Shown in pieces: positions 1 through 7,897 of a stretch of DNA of 64,000 nucleotides. The stretch is from Hyphomicrobiales bacterium (GTDB lineage: Bacteria > Pseudomonadota > Alphaproteobacteria > Rhizobiales > Rhizobiaceae), in NCBI GenBank assembly GCA_017305835.1, contig JAFKJY010000052.1, forward strand, positions 1 to 64,000, in the 5' to 3' direction. The first letter of the stretch is position 1, and every line of letters begins with the position of its first letter. A model generated the notes under the pieces. The model saw nothing but the letters and a program-made list of their open reading frames with translations. It had not been told where the DNA came from and searched no databases. A program made the position numbers and the translations under genes.

Positions 1-1920
1 AAACATCTGCTCAACGCCAAGAGCAAGCTGCGCGCGGCCATCAACGGCACCACCTTCGCGGCCGAGCTGCTGGCCAGCGGCGCGGTCTCGGAGCAGGCCT
101 TCTACGGCGCGGTCGCCCGGGTGCTCGCATTGCCCTTCCTCGACGAGGTCGATGCCGACGCGCTGGTGATGCGCGAGCGCGACGGGCTGGCCGCGCTGCG
201 CCTGCGCGACGGCGTGCGCACGGCGCGCCTGCATGTGCCGTCGGGCCAGTCGCTGATCCTGATCGCGCCGGACGAGCGCGAGTTCGGCCGGCTGCGCGGC
301 CTGCCCGCCGACCGGCCGGACCTCGCCGCAAGGCTGCGCATCGTCACGCCGCGGGCGCTGCGCCGAGCCGTCGAGCAGCGCTGCCAGCGGGCTCTGCTGC
401 AGCGGGCGACCCATGCGCTGTTCGACGTGCTGCCGGCCTGCTCGGCGCGCATCGTCATGAAGGGCAGGCAGGGCTTCCTTGCCGGCGCGCTGGTGGGACT
501 GTACGCGGCGCTGTTCTTCGTCGCCTCGGGCGAGGCGACGCTCGCCGTCCACGTCTTCTTCTCGCTCTTCTTCATGGCCTGCGTCGTGCTCCGGCTGCTC
601 GCCGTGCGGCGCGGGCCGCCCCAGCCTTCGCCGACATTCTCGGCCCTGCGACCCAAGCAGATGCCGCGCTACTCGGTGCTCGTCGCGCTCTACCGCGAGG
701 CCGAGATCGTGCCCGAGCTGCTGGTGGCGCTCGGACGGCTGGTCTGGCCGCGCGGCAAGCTGGAGATCAAGCTGGTCTGCGAGGCCGACGACGCCGATAC
801 GATCGCCGCCATCCGCGCCCAGGACCTGCGGCCGCTGGTCGAGGTGATCGAGGTGCCGAAGAGCGCACCGCGCACCAAGCCCAAGGCGCTCGCCTACGCG
901 CTCCAGATGGTCACCGGCGACTATGTCGCGCTCTACGACGCCGAGGACAGGCCGCACCCGTTCCAGCTCGTCGAGGCCTGGCAGCGCTTCGAGGACGCCT
1001 GGCCGGACCTCGCCTGCGTGCAGGCGCCGCTCGCCATCTCGAACCGCGACCGCGGCCTGCTCGCGCGCATGTTCGCCTTCGAATATTCCGGCCTGTTCAA
1101 CGGCATGCTGCCGTTCCTGTCGCGCAACGAGCTGGTGCTGCCGCTCGGCGGCACGTCGAACCATTTCCGCCGCGACATACTGGAGGTGATCGGCGGCTGG
1201 GACCCGTTCAACGTCACCGAGGACGCCGATCTCGGCCTGCGCCTGCGCCGCCTCGGCTACCGCACCGAGACGATCTCGCTGCCCACCTGGGAGGTGGCGC
1301 CGGAGACGCTCGCCGAATGGCTGCCGCAGCGCACCCGCTGGTTCAAGGGCTGGATCCAGACCTGGCTGGTCCACATGCGCGATCCGCGCCGGCTCTATTC
1401 GGAGCTGGGCGCGGCCTCGTTCATCGTCTCGCAGATCCTGTTCGCCGGCATGGTGGTCTCCGCGCTCGCCCACCCGCTGCTTCTCGTCACCATCTTCTAT
1501 CTCGTGCTGGCGCTGCTCGGCGGCGGCCATTTCGCCACCTATCATTCGGCCCTGCTCGGCCTCGACGTCGCCAACATCGCGCTCGGCTATGCGGCCTTCC
1601 TGCTGCTCGGCGGCTCGACCCTGCGCGGGCGCGAGAAGCGCCATCTGCCGCTGATCGCGCTGTTCATGCCGGTCTACTGGATGCTGCTGTCGGTCGCCGC
1701 CTGGCGGGCGCTCTGGCAGCTCTACCGGGACCCGCATCTGTGCGGCCTTATGTATCAAAGGCACCAAGCTGGCGCGAGACCTAAGCCGCTGATTCCACTA
1801 CAATCGGCGCTATGCCTCGCAAGGAACACAACGTCAGCCGCCAGCGCTCGCGCGGCAATGCCATCACGATCAACGGGCTGCTCACCTGGCGCGCGCGGCG
1901 GCTGCGCAGCCTTCGCTTGA
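1..1920 (+). CDS. Membrane glycosyltransferase family 2, 5' partial, 3' end replaced by IS
   Basis: The reading frame is open from base 1, so the start lies outside the window. The product is an inner-membrane processive-type GT2 enzyme: a leading soluble domain, a membrane pair near residues 155-200, a nucleotide-sugar domain (CEADDADT, the acidic DAEDRPHPF motif, and QRTRWFKGW typical of the Q/RxxRW signature), then several C-terminal membrane segments. Native sequence ends at base 1742 in ...YRDPHL. The remaining codons to 1920 come from the left end of the inserted element and form an unrelated tail. The native last codons sit at 5483-5534. The loss is only about 17 residues, so the protein may still fold, but the tail is foreign. 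The natural sugar donor is not recognisable. Confidence 0.85.
   Translation, partial: KHLLNAKSKLRAAINGTTFAAELLASGAVSEQAFYGAVARVLALPFLDEVDADALVMRERDGLAALRLRDGVRTARLHVPSGQSLILIAPDEREFGRLRGLPADRPDLAARLRIVTPRALRRAVEQRCQRALLQRATHALFDVLPACSARIVMKGRQGFLAGALVGLYAALFFVASGEATLAVHVFFSLFFMACVVLRLLAVRRGPPQPSPTFSALRPKQMPRYSVLVALYREAEIVPELLVALGRLVWPRGKLEIKLVCEADDADTIAAIRAQDLRPLVEVIEVPKSAPRTKPKALAYALQMVTGDYVALYDAEDRPHPFQLVEAWQRFEDAWPDLACVQAPLAISNRDRGLLARMFAFEYSGLFNGMLPFLSRNELVLPLGGTSNHFRRDILEVIGGWDPFNVTEDADLGLRLRRLGYRTETISLPTWEVAPETLAEWLPQRTRWFKGWIQTWLVHMRDPRRLYSELGAASFIVSQILFAGMVVSALAHPLLLVTIFYLVLALLGGGHFATYHSALLGLDVANIALGYAAFLLLGGSTLRGREKRHLPLIALFMPVYWMLLSVAAWRALWQLYRDPHLCGLMYQRHQAGARPKPLIPLQSALCLARNTTSAASARAAMPSRSTGCSPGARGGCAAFA
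1735..1742. repeat. Target-site duplication, left copy
   Basis: The octamer CATCTGTG lies immediately before the left end of the IS1595-family element and is identical to 5475-5482. Removing one copy together with the element restores an uninterrupted glycosyltransferase reading frame. Confidence 0.92.
1743..1767 (+). repeat. Left terminal inverted repeat of the IS1595-family element
   Basis: The 25-bp end starts CGGCCTTATGTATC and matches the complement of 5450-5474 with three mismatches. It is the presumed transposase binding and cleavage end. Confidence 0.9.
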
Positions 1921-2273
1921 AGGAAGGTGACGTGGCCACCATCGAAGCCGACATTGCGGCAATTGACCGGGTGCTTGTGAACGTGATCGGCTTCGACGGC
2001 GACATAGACGCCATCACGCGAGACTTCCGGCGCGAAGCCATGTTCCGACGCGGCGAGCTACAGCGTGCCGTGGCGACCGCCCTGCGCGAAGCTAACGAGC
2101 CGTTGACGGCGCGCCAGATCACGGAACGGGTGCTTGCCGGCAAGGGCTACGCGATGCGTCCCGGCCGCGACAGCAAGCAGTGGATCACTCGCGTTCGGAA
2201 GGTGTGCCACAAGCTGCCGCTAAAAACGATGCGGCCCGACGATGGCTGCATGGCATGGGGCATACGGCGCTAG
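1812..2273 (+). CDS. Hypothetical passenger protein of the IS1595 element (153 aa)
   Basis: I do not recognise this protein. The first 40 residues are very basic (several Arg-rich stretches). Residues around 90-110 (RGELQRAVATALREANEPLTARQITERVL would read as a helix-rich segment) resemble a winged-helix DNA-binding domain, so a regulatory or DNA-binding role is possible but unproven. It is the first gene inside the left end of the element and converges on the antitoxin gene, with a strong stem-loop covering both 3' ends. Its reading frame is intact. Confidence 0.7.
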   Translation: MPRKEHNVSRQRSRGNAITINGLLTWRARRLRSLRLKEGDVATIEADIAAIDRVLVNVIGFDGDIDAITRDFRREAMFRRGELQRAVATALREANEPLTARQITERVLAGKGYAMRPGRDSKQWITRVRKVCHKLPLKTMRPDDGCMAWGIRR

Positions 2274-2292
2274 GAGCGCTAGCGCCGTATGC
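2260..2292. terminator. Bidirectional stem-loop between convergent passenger genes
   Basis: Perfect 14-bp arms (GCATACGGCGCTAG at 2260-2273 and its complement at 2279-2292) enclose a 5-base loop. The arm includes the TAG stop of the 153-aa gene. The convergent antitoxin gene ends at 2296. There is no clear T tract, so it may slow transcription or stabilise RNA rather than act as a classic terminator. Confidence 0.6.
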
Positions 2293-2295
2293 GGC

Positions 2296-2748
2296 TTACG
2301 CAGCCATCAGCTGATAGCCGCCATTGTCGTTGGCCCGCCTAATGTTGATCGGCTGAGGCTGGACGGTGGGGATGCTGCGCCTCGAAAGCTCATCAATCCC
2401 GGAGTCGGTATTCAGATTCAGCTTCTCAATCGCCAAGCGACGGATGATCGCTTCGGCGGTGCTATCAATTTCATACTCACCACGCTCCCAACGGCCAATC
2501 GACTGCTTGTCATGGTGAACAAGCTCAGCCAATTCTGCCTGCGTGTAGCCCATTTCGGTACGCAGGAAACGCAGTTCGTCACCGCTCATTCCGTGCTTAT
2601 GCGAAATGATGCCGAGAGCAATTACGTGGTGAAGTTCGTTCACCGCAGGAATCGTGATGATTTCATCACCGTCATCGTCAATGACGAAGTCCAGCCCGTC
2701 GATGAAGACGTTCTGAAGGCCGCTTTCGGTGTAGTGATGGGTGCTCAT
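2296..2748 (-). CDS. XRE-family antitoxin-like regulator (150 aa)
   Basis: A helix-turn-helix of XRE type lies around residues 60-95 (GDELRFLRTEMGYTQAELAE followed by SIGRWERGE). The acidic N-terminal part (FVIDDDGDEIITIP) resembles the neutralising half of antitoxins found beside DUF4258 proteins. The start was taken at the ATG with GGAGAG eight bases upstream; a longer frame to 2793 lacks such a site. It directly follows the DUF4258 gene, which overlaps it by about 70 bp, so the two are probably translationally coupled. Expected role: bind and block the toxin and repress the shared promoter. The toxin pairing is inferred from family context. Confidence 0.78.
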   Translation of the reverse strand: MSTHHYTESGLQNVFIDGLDFVIDDDGDEIITIPAVNELHHVIALGIISHKHGMSGDELRFLRTEMGYTQAELAELVHHDKQSIGRWERGEYEIDSTAEAIIRRLAIEKLNLNTDSGIDELSRRSIPTVQPQPINIRRANDNGGYQLMAA

Positions 2749-3112
2749 CTGACTCTCCAATGATGTTTCCTGCGCGGGTCGCGACTTCGTCAACCCACAT
2801 GACTGTTATGATTTTCAGGAAACATGCTTTTCTATCTGGGATAACAATTACTCTTACTGCTCTACTTCCGCTGTTTGGACACGTACACTCCATGCCGTAT
2901 TTGTTGTATCCAGACCGTGTAGACGGCTCAGGTTCTATATGCACGAATCCATTTTTCAGGACGTACAACACATCCGATATGATCAAATCCCGCTCAGCCA
3001 TTTGGTTGATGGCGTGGCGCTTGTAGGAGATTGTGAGACGCGCAGATCGCGCTATCTCTCGAATCCCGTCTGTCGCTTTCGCCTTCGTCCAATTGCTGTC
3101 GCTTGCCGTCAA
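2678..3112 (-). CDS. DUF4258-domain toxin-like protein (144 aa)
   Basis: The centre (SYKRHAINQMAERDL, then VLKNGFVHIEPE, then RVIVIPDRKACFLKIITVMW) is a DUF4258 domain, a small RelE/MqsR-like fold found in toxin positions. I chose the TTG at 3112 because GGAG precedes it; in-frame codons extend upstream to 3178 without a good ribosome site. The protein runs about 30 residues past the usual domain end (MWVDE) into the antitoxin gene in another frame, giving an unusually long overlap. That tail is arginine-rich and may be an artefact of a late frameshift. Predicted activity is mRNA cleavage or translation block, by analogy only. Confidence 0.72.
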   Translation of the reverse strand: MTASDSNWTKAKATDGIREIARSARLTISYKRHAINQMAERDLIISDVLYVLKNGFVHIEPEPSTRSGYNKYGMECTCPNSGSRAVRVIVIPDRKACFLKIITVMWVDEVATRAGNIIGESDEHPSLHRKRPSERLHRRAGLRH

Positions 3113-3140
3113 CGCAGAGGCTCCGTGATAGTTGCTCCTT

Positions 3141-3155
3141 ATATCATGGTGATAC
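3141..3155. promoter_or_regulatory. Palindromic operator candidate for the toxin-antitoxin promoter
   Basis: ATATCA-TGG-TGATAC (five of six positions symmetric) lies just upstream of the toxin start. Its location and spacing fit autoregulation by the XRE antitoxin dimer. Confidence 0.45.
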
Positions 3156-3184
3156 CTAACGCTATTGTAAATAGGCAACAGGGG

Positions 3185-4147
3185 TTACGTAGCGTTCCGC
3201 TGCCAGTAGCCTGCCCACACACGGCTGACAGGATGGTTGAGCGCGCCGCCTAGCAACGCCATCGCGTTCGCACCGTTGGACCGGCGGCGGTGATCTTCAA
3301 GCCACGCTGCATGGTTCGCGTACTGATACAAGTAGCGATGCGAGACGTGGTGATGCTGCCCGCCGACCATGCGGCGAAGGCGGCTGAAATAGCTCTCGAC
3401 CCAATTCGTATGCTTGCCGTGGCCGTCGCTATAGCTTTCGCTGTGGTTGATGCGGGTCGAACGGAACTGCATTTCCAGCGCGTCCCAATGCGAGGCCTCG
3501 TCTGCGAACAGGTGCGCGTCGGCAGCCATGCGGGCATGGGCGATTTCGACGCCATCGGCTTCGCTCTTGCGCACGAACGACAGGATGCGGCCACCACGTT
3601 CGCGAAGCGCCACCACGACGCGGCGCGCGCCCTGATTGGCCTTCACGCGGCGGTCAACGCGATCTTCAATGCGGTTTTCCTGACGCGGGGTTTTCTGGAA
3701 ATAGGCACCGTCAATCTCGACTTCGCCGTCAAGGATTTCGGAAGCGGTTTCGGCAGCAAGCGCCTCGCGGAGCTTGTGCGCCAGCACGAAAGCCGTCTTG
3801 TATTGCACGTCCAGATCGCGAGAGAACTGGACCGCCGACATGCCCTTTGCGCCGTTCACGAAAAGGCAGATCGCCGCCAGCAGATCGGTGAAGGACAGCT
3901 TGCGCGAGGCGAACATGGTGCCGCTCGTGACGCTGAACTGCGCGTAGCAGGCGGCGCACTTGAACTTGCGGCGGGTCGGAATGTCGTAATGATCCAGGCA
4001 CCCGCACTTCGGGCAAACCGGCTCGCCCTTGGTGGCGGTCCAGCGCAGAGACTTGAACGTCTCGTAAGCCTTTTCCTCGCCACCCTTGTAAATCTCTTTC
4101 AGAGAGAGGATGCGGGCTTCTGCGGAGAGTAGGAAGTGCTGTGCCAT
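3185..4147 (-). CDS. IS1595-family (ISXO2-like) transposase (320 aa)
   Basis: The enzyme mobilises the surrounding element by DDE-type chemistry. An N-terminal zinc ribbon (CPKC at 45-48, CAAC at 64-67) is followed by a helical region and the RNase H-like catalytic core. Likely catalytic positions are D146 in EIDGAYF, D216 in ADEASHW and N248/E251 in HTNWVESYFSRLRR, an arrangement seen in this family. Length is normal and there are no internal stops. The gene starts at an ATG 36 nt from a palindrome-rich divergent promoter region. Its frame is intact, which agrees with the perfect target duplication in suggesting a functional element. Confidence 0.93.
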   Translation of the reverse strand: MAQHFLLSAEARILSLKEIYKGGEEKAYETFKSLRWTATKGEPVCPKCGCLDHYDIPTRRKFKCAACYAQFSVTSGTMFASRKLSFTDLLAAICLFVNGAKGMSAVQFSRDLDVQYKTAFVLAHKLREALAAETASEILDGEVEIDGAYFQKTPRQENRIEDRVDRRVKANQGARRVVVALRERGGRILSFVRKSEADGVEIAHARMAADAHLFADEASHWDALEMQFRSTRINHSESYSDGHGKHTNWVESYFSRLRRMVGGQHHHVSHRYLYQYANHAAWLEDHRRRSNGANAMALLGGALNHPVSRVWAGYWQRNAT

Positions 4148-4159
4148 TTGTCATCGTTT

Positions 4160-4251
4160 CCGATACGTCTGTATCGGATATAGTACGTTGACGTATGACA
4201 TGCAAGGGCATAAGTCATCATCTGCGATACGTTTTGCATCGGAGGCGATAC
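4160..4251. promoter_or_regulatory. Divergent control region with CGATAC repeats
   Basis: Between the transposase (minus) and the DUF6471 gene (plus) are four copies of CGATAC or its complement (4161-4166, 4171-4176, 4225-4230, 4246-4251). The first two form a perfect palindrome CCGATAC-GTCT-GTATCGG at 4160-4177. A second palindrome TACG-TTGA-CGTA is at 4184-4195. One copy overlaps the spacer between the DUF6471 ribosome site and ATG, so binding there could block translation or transcription. A repressor encoded within the element is a reasonable guess. Confidence 0.5.
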
Positions 4252-4252
4252 A

Positions 4253-4477
4253 ATGCCCGAACGAACGGACTATGAGGCGCTAGCGGCTAACCTCCTGAAA
4301 GCCGAGTTGAAGCGGAAAGGTGTGACCTATGCGCAGCTCGTGGACAAGCTGGCGGACATAGGCGTTGACGAGAAGGAAGTGAACGTCCGTAATAAGCTGT
4401 CTCGGGGGAAATTCACGGCAGCTTTCTTGCTTCAATGCCTAAGCGCGGTTGGGTCGTCATCCTTGCATTTGGACTAG
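4253..4477 (+). CDS. DUF6471 small protein (74 aa)
   Basis: The sequence LLKAELKRKGVTYAQLVDKL...NVRNKLSRGKFTAAFLLQCL matches the DUF6471 pattern, a compact helical, probably DNA-binding domain common on mobile elements. A strong ribosome site (GGAGG) precedes the ATG. The gene overlaps the next reading frame by 43 bp. Function is unknown. As the first gene rightward of the palindromic control region it is a candidate repressor of the transposase. Confidence 0.75.
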   Translation: MPERTDYEALAANLLKAELKRKGVTYAQLVDKLADIGVDEKEVNVRNKLSRGKFTAAFLLQCLSAVGSSSLHLD

Positions 4478-5373
4478 CGCTTCTAGGCGAAGCACAGGCA
4501 CAGGAGTCCGTCCCATCGCCCGCTGATAGCCCAGCCATAGAAGCCGGCGGTGAGGGGCAGGCTGGCGCCAAACACAGCACCACAGGTGACTTTTCGCTTC
4601 CAATCCGAATAGTGGATAATCCCGGCGAAGCCGAGCGCACCCGCCGCCGCGAAGATGACGCCGATCAGCGTGAGCGCGACGACCTCGCCGCTCAGCAGTC
4701 TATGGCGGAATCGACCCAGCGTATCGTGGTGATTTCCTGGTGGCAGCTTGGCTTGGCCACTGGGGGCACGCTGCTGGTTTTCGGGAGTCTTGCCGCTGCT
4801 TTCAACGCCAACCGTATCGCCCGCGAGATTGGCCGCGACCAGTCCCGTGCCTACCTCCACATGAACAGCGCCGAATTCACGTGGGGTAACGAGCAGGGCG
4901 GCCACCCGATCATCGTCCTGACCGTCAAGAACACCGGGCAAACGCCCGCTAAATGGTTCGCGGTTCGGTACAAGGTGTTCGTCAAGGCCCTCGCTGACGA
5001 TAGCACTCTTCCAAACTCGGGATACGATTTCAGCACCCTCACATTCACCGGCAAGCAGTTCCGACGCTGGAATGCCTTGGGAGCATCTAGCGAACGGACG
5101 CTTCCATGCTGGGATGAAAAGGAGGCCGCTGAAGTCAGCGCGATTTACAAAAACCGCCTCAGGCACAGCGTCGAAATCGCTGGCGTTCTTCGATACGAGA
5201 CTTTCTTTGGCGAGATATTCGAAACCGAATTTTGGTTCGCTCGCCGGAAGCCCGGAGGCTACAGCGTGGCCGATATAACCGAAACCGAGGTGCCGCATAA
5301 AATGCAGCACGCTCGCGCCGTTCTCAGAACCTATGAGCAGGTTGGAAGCCGCAAGCATCCACCACGCGATTAG
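4435..5373 (+). CDS. Exported membrane-anchored passenger protein (312 aa)
   Basis: Residues 1-22 form a signal peptide (MPKRGWVVILAFGLALLGEAQA). Residues 60-95 form a charged, probably coiled-coil stretch (RTRRREDDADQRERDD), and residues 100-125 a membrane helix. The rest is a soluble domain with the pattern RDQSRAYLHM...VLTVKNTGQTPAKW, which recurs in many uncharacterised proteobacterial membrane proteins of this architecture. The start overlaps the DUF6471 gene, suggesting co-transcription. No enzymatic motif is seen. An antisense open frame covers the same bases, but the plus-strand protein has the recognisable family pattern. Confidence 0.7.
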   Translation: MPKRGWVVILAFGLALLGEAQAQESVPSPADSPAIEAGGEGQAGAKHSTTGDFSLPIRIVDNPGEAERTRRREDDADQRERDDLAAQQSMAESTQRIVVISWWQLGLATGGTLLVFGSLAAAFNANRIAREIGRDQSRAYLHMNSAEFTWGNEQGGHPIIVLTVKNTGQTPAKWFAVRYKVFVKALADDSTLPNSGYDFSTLTFTGKQFRRWNALGASSERTLPCWDEKEAAEVSAIYKNRLRHSVEIAGVLRYETFFGEIFETEFWFARRKPGGYSVADITETEVPHKMQHARAVLRTYEQVGSRKHPPRD

Positions 5374-5449
5374 TCCCCACATCAATGCACGCATAGCGCG
5401 GTCCTTTCATTTGGACCGGCATTAGCGTAGCGATTTCAGCACCTTAATT

Positions 5450-5474
5450 TTGGTGCCGTTGCTACCTAAGGCCG
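5450..5474 (-). repeat. Right terminal inverted repeat of the IS1595-family element
   Basis: Read on the minus strand it starts CGGCCTTAGGTAGC and pairs with the left end at 22 of 25 positions. Confidence 0.9.
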
Positions 5475-5482
5475 CATCTGTG
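5475..5482. repeat. Target-site duplication, right copy
   Basis: CATCTGTG is identical to 1735-1742 and directly abuts the right terminal repeat. Confidence 0.92.
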
Positions 5483-5534
5483 GGAGAAGACGCCGCACCC
5501 GCGCGGACGTTTCCGCGAGCACGAGTTCGAGTAG
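5483..5534 (+). pseudogene. Detached 3' end of the interrupted glycosyltransferase
   Basis: Reading CAT-CTG-TGG from the duplicated octamer gives HLWEKTPHPRGRFREHEFE and a TAG stop at 5532-5534. The WEKT-H pattern is the normal ending of this type of glycosyltransferase and joins in frame to ...YRDPHL at 1734-1742. This shows what the protein ended with before the insertion. Confidence 0.88.
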
Positions 5535-5555
5535 GCGCGGCCGGCCGCCGTCGCC

Positions 5556-6461
5556 CTACTTCGCCGCGAGGAAGTCCGGCGCCTGGCCGATGATCGACAG
5601 GTCCTCCTCGCCGATGGCCTTCTCGTCCTTGCCCTCGTAGGGCGTCTCGCGCAGCAGCCGCCGCATGACGGCGAGCCGCGCCCGCCGCTTGTCGTTGGCG
5701 CGCACCACCGTCCACGGCGCGTAGAGCGTATGGGTGCGCTCCAGCATCTGGTTGCGCTTCTCGGAATAGTCGTCGAACTTCTGCATGCCGGCGACGTCGA
5801 CGTCGGAGAACTTCCAGTTGGTCAGCAGGCTGTGGCGCCGGTCGTGGAAGCGGCCGAGCTGCGTCTCCTGCCCGATGTCGAGGTAGAACTTGAAGAAGCG
5901 GATGCCGTCGCGGACGATCGACAGCTCGAACTGCGGCGCGTAGTCGAGGAACTTGCGGTGCTGCTCGGGCGTGCAGAAGCCCATCACCGGCTCGACGCCG
6001 GCGCGGTTGTACCACGAGCGGTCGAAGGTCACGAACTCGCCGGCCGTGGGGAACTGCGAGACATAGCGCTGGAAGTACCACTGGCCCCGCTCCGTGTCGG
6101 TCGGCTTGGGCAGCGCCACGTTGCGGGCCGAGCGCGGGTTGAGATACTGGCGGATGACGAAGATGGTGCCGCCCTTGCCGGCCGCGTCGCGGCCCTCGAA
6201 CAGCGCCATCAGCCGCTCGCCGCTCGCCTGCAGCCAGGCGTGCAGCTTGACGAGCTCGGCCTGCAGGAGCTCGAGCTCCTTCTCGTAGGCCTTGTTCTTC
6301 AGCTTCTTGTCGTAGGGATAGCCGCCGGCGCTGATCTCATGGTCCTTGATCCAGTCGGGCAGGTTCGGATCCTCGATGTCGAAGATGCGCTCCTTGCCGG
6401 CCACCTTGAGCTTGATCGGCTCGATCCTGCCGCCCTTGCGCCCGGCCTCGTCCTTTTTCAT
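5556..6461 (-). CDS. ppk2: Polyphosphate kinase 2
   Basis: The enzyme transfers phosphate between polyphosphate and nucleoside diphosphates (or monophosphates, depending on class) in the cytoplasm. The 301-residue length fits a single-domain PPK2. Visible motifs are Walker [10 protein letters not shown] at 90-98, [12 protein letters not shown] at 146-157 (Walker B region) and the lid helix [18 protein letters not shown]. The ATG at 6461 has GGAAAGGA upstream; the much longer open frame beyond it is only the antisense of phoR. It is divergent from phoR, 78 bp away, and converges on the glycosyltransferase remnant. The phosphate context suggests control by phosphate supply, though no Pho box was identified. 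Confidence 0.93.
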   Translation of the reverse strand: MKKDEAGRKGGRIEPIKLKVAGKERIFDIEDPNLPDWIKDHEISAGGYPYDKKLKNKAYEKELELLQAELVKLHAWLQASGERLMALFEGRDAAGKGGTIFVIRQYLNPRSARNVALPKPTDTERGQWYFQRYVSQFPTAGEFVTFDRSWYNRAGVEPVMGFCTPEQHRKFLDYAPQFELSIVRDGIRFFKFYLDIGQETQLGRFHDRRHSLLTNWKFSDVDVAGMQKFDDYSEKRNQMLERTHTLYAPWTVVRANDKRRARLAVMRRLLRETPYEGKDEKAIGEEDLSIIGQAPDFLAAK

Positions 6462-6539
6462 GCATGAGATCCTTTCCGCTGCGGCCGGCCATGCTATTGG
6501 GGGGCGGTTCGCCGAACAAGTGGGAAGCCGCGGTCCACG

Positions 6540-7817
6540 ATGAGCGATGCCGATCCCGAAAGCGCCGCAGCGGGCTTCGCCCGCATCGCCGCCGGCCGGC
6601 TGGCTGAGGCGCGCTGGACGCTCGCGGCTGCGGCGGTTGCGATCGCCGGCGTCACCTTCGCCGCCGGCGGCTCGTGGCTGGTCGCGATTGCGGCAATCGC
6701 TGCCGTCGCCTGCGTGGCGGCGCTGACGCCTTGGCGCACACGGGCCATGCGGCTGGCGGAGGCGACCGCCGTCCGCTCGCCCATCGACCGCCTGTCGGCG
6801 CTGCGGTTGGCCGCCGCCGTTTCCGACCCGCTGGTGGTGTTCGACCGTTCGGCGACGGTGGTGCAGGCCAACCCGGCCGCCGAGGCTGTCTTCGGCAGCC
6901 TGCGCGGGGTCGACCTGCGCCTGCGCTTCCGCGCGCCGGAGATGCAGGAGCTGATCCGCCAGACCCTCGACGACGCCACCCATCCCGCGCCGGTCGACTA
7001 TGTCGAGCGCGCGCCGATCGAGCGGCTGTTCCGCGTCGCCGCTTCGCCGGTCGGCGATGGCACGGGGCTGTTCGTGCTGGTCTTCCGCGACCAGAGCGAG
7101 GCGCGCCGCATCGACCGCATGCGCGCCGACTTCATCGCCAATGCCAGCCACGAGCTGCGCACCCCGCTCGCCTCGATCGCCGGCTTCATCGAGACGCTGC
7201 GCGGGCCCGCGCGGAACGACCCGAAGGCTCAGGCCCGCTTCCTCGAGATCATGCAGGCCCAGACCGAGCGCATGGCCCGGTTGATCGACGACCTGCTGTC
7301 GCTGTCGCGGCTGGAGATGAAGCCGCTCGCCGCACCCGGCCAGAGCGCCGACCTCGTCGAGGTCATCGCCGGCGTCGCCGATACGCTCACCCATCTCGCA
7401 GCGGAAGCGGGCGTCGTCGTGGAGCGTAACCTGCCGGCCGAGCCGGTGCTGGCGGCGGGCAGCCGCGACGAGCTGACCCAGGTGTTCGAGAACCTGCTGG
7501 AGAACGCGATCAAGTACGGCCGCTCCGGCGGCCGCGTCGTCGTCTCCGTCGCGCGTGCGCCGGCGCAGGCGGCCGGCGGCCGGCCGCAGGTCGAGGCGTC
7601 GGTGCGCGACTTCGGGCCGGGCATATCCGAGGAGCACATCCCGCGCGTCACCGAGCGCTTCTACCGGGTCGACGCCGAATCGAGCCGCGCCCAGAAGGGC
7701 ACCGGCCTCGGCCTCGCCATCGTCAAGCACATCCTGACCCGTTACGGCGGGCGCCTGTCGATCGCCTCGCAGCCGGGGCACGGCGCGGCTTTCACCGTCC
7801 ATCTGCCGGCCGCCTGA
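6540..7817 (+). CDS. phoR: Phosphate regulon sensor histidine kinase PhoR
   Basis: This membrane kinase senses phosphate status through Pst/PhoU and controls PhoB. Two N-terminal membrane helices (about 26-62) precede a PAS domain (about 85-190, [15 protein letters not shown]). Then come the HisKA box with phospho-accepting H204 in [10 protein letters not shown], the N box [11 protein letters not shown], and the G boxes FGPGI and [13 protein letters not shown]. Length of 425 is typical. Next comes phoU after 80 bp, whereas most relatives have pstSCAB between them. No phoB is present in the window, so its partner response regulator must be encoded elsewhere. Confidence 0.92.
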   Translation: MSDADPESAAAGFARIAAGRLAEARWTLAAAAVAIAGVTFAAGGSWLVAIAAIAAVACVAALTPWRTRAMRLAEATAVRSPIDRLSALRLAAAVSDPLVVFDRSATVVQANPAAEAVFGSLRGVDLRLRFRAPEMQELIRQTLDDATHPAPVDYVERAPIERLFRVAASPVGDGTGLFVLVFRDQSEARRIDRMRADFIANASHELRTPLASIAGFIETLRGPARNDPKAQARFLEIMQAQTERMARLIDDLLSLSRLEMKPLAAPGQSADLVEVIAGVADTLTHLAAEAGVVVERNLPAEPVLAAGSRDELTQVFENLLENAIKYGRSGGRVVVSVARAPAQAAGGRPQVEASVRDFGPGISEEHIPRVTERFYRVDAESSRAQKGTGLGLAIVKHILTRYGGRLSIASQPGHGAAFTVHLPAA

Positions 7818-7897
7818 CCGGCTTTCTTTTTTCCGTCATCGGACTGGCCTATGGTGCCTGCCGCGGTCCGGCATGCGGGCCGGGAGGCGCCTTTGAA

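Larger units (their letters stand above)
1743..5474. mobile_element. IS1595-family insertion sequence with passenger genes (3,732 bp)
   Basis: Both ends are defined. The left end (1743-1767) and the complement of the right end (5450-5474) match at 22 of 25 positions, starting CGGCCTTA and ending GGCACCAA. The octamer CATCTGTG flanks both sides (1735-1742 and 5475-5482). Eight-bp duplications and an ISXO2-like transposase are features of the IS1595 family, some of whose members are known to carry passenger genes. Inside are, left to right, an unknown protein, an XRE antitoxin, a DUF4258 toxin-like protein, the transposase, a DUF6471 protein and a membrane protein. Base composition is visibly less G+C-rich than the flanks. 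The exact octamer and intact transposase suggest a recent, probably still mobile, insertion. Confidence 0.93.

Noticed and set aside
1743..5474. The low-GC stretch as an integrative genomic island
   Set aside because: Terminal repeats, 8-bp duplication and transposase define it fully as a single IS1595-family element.
6462..7802. Long minus-strand open frame continuing upstream of ppk2
   Set aside because: It is antisense to phoR with repetitive Arg/Gly/Ala composition and no family pattern; ppk2 begins at 6461 with a ribosome site.
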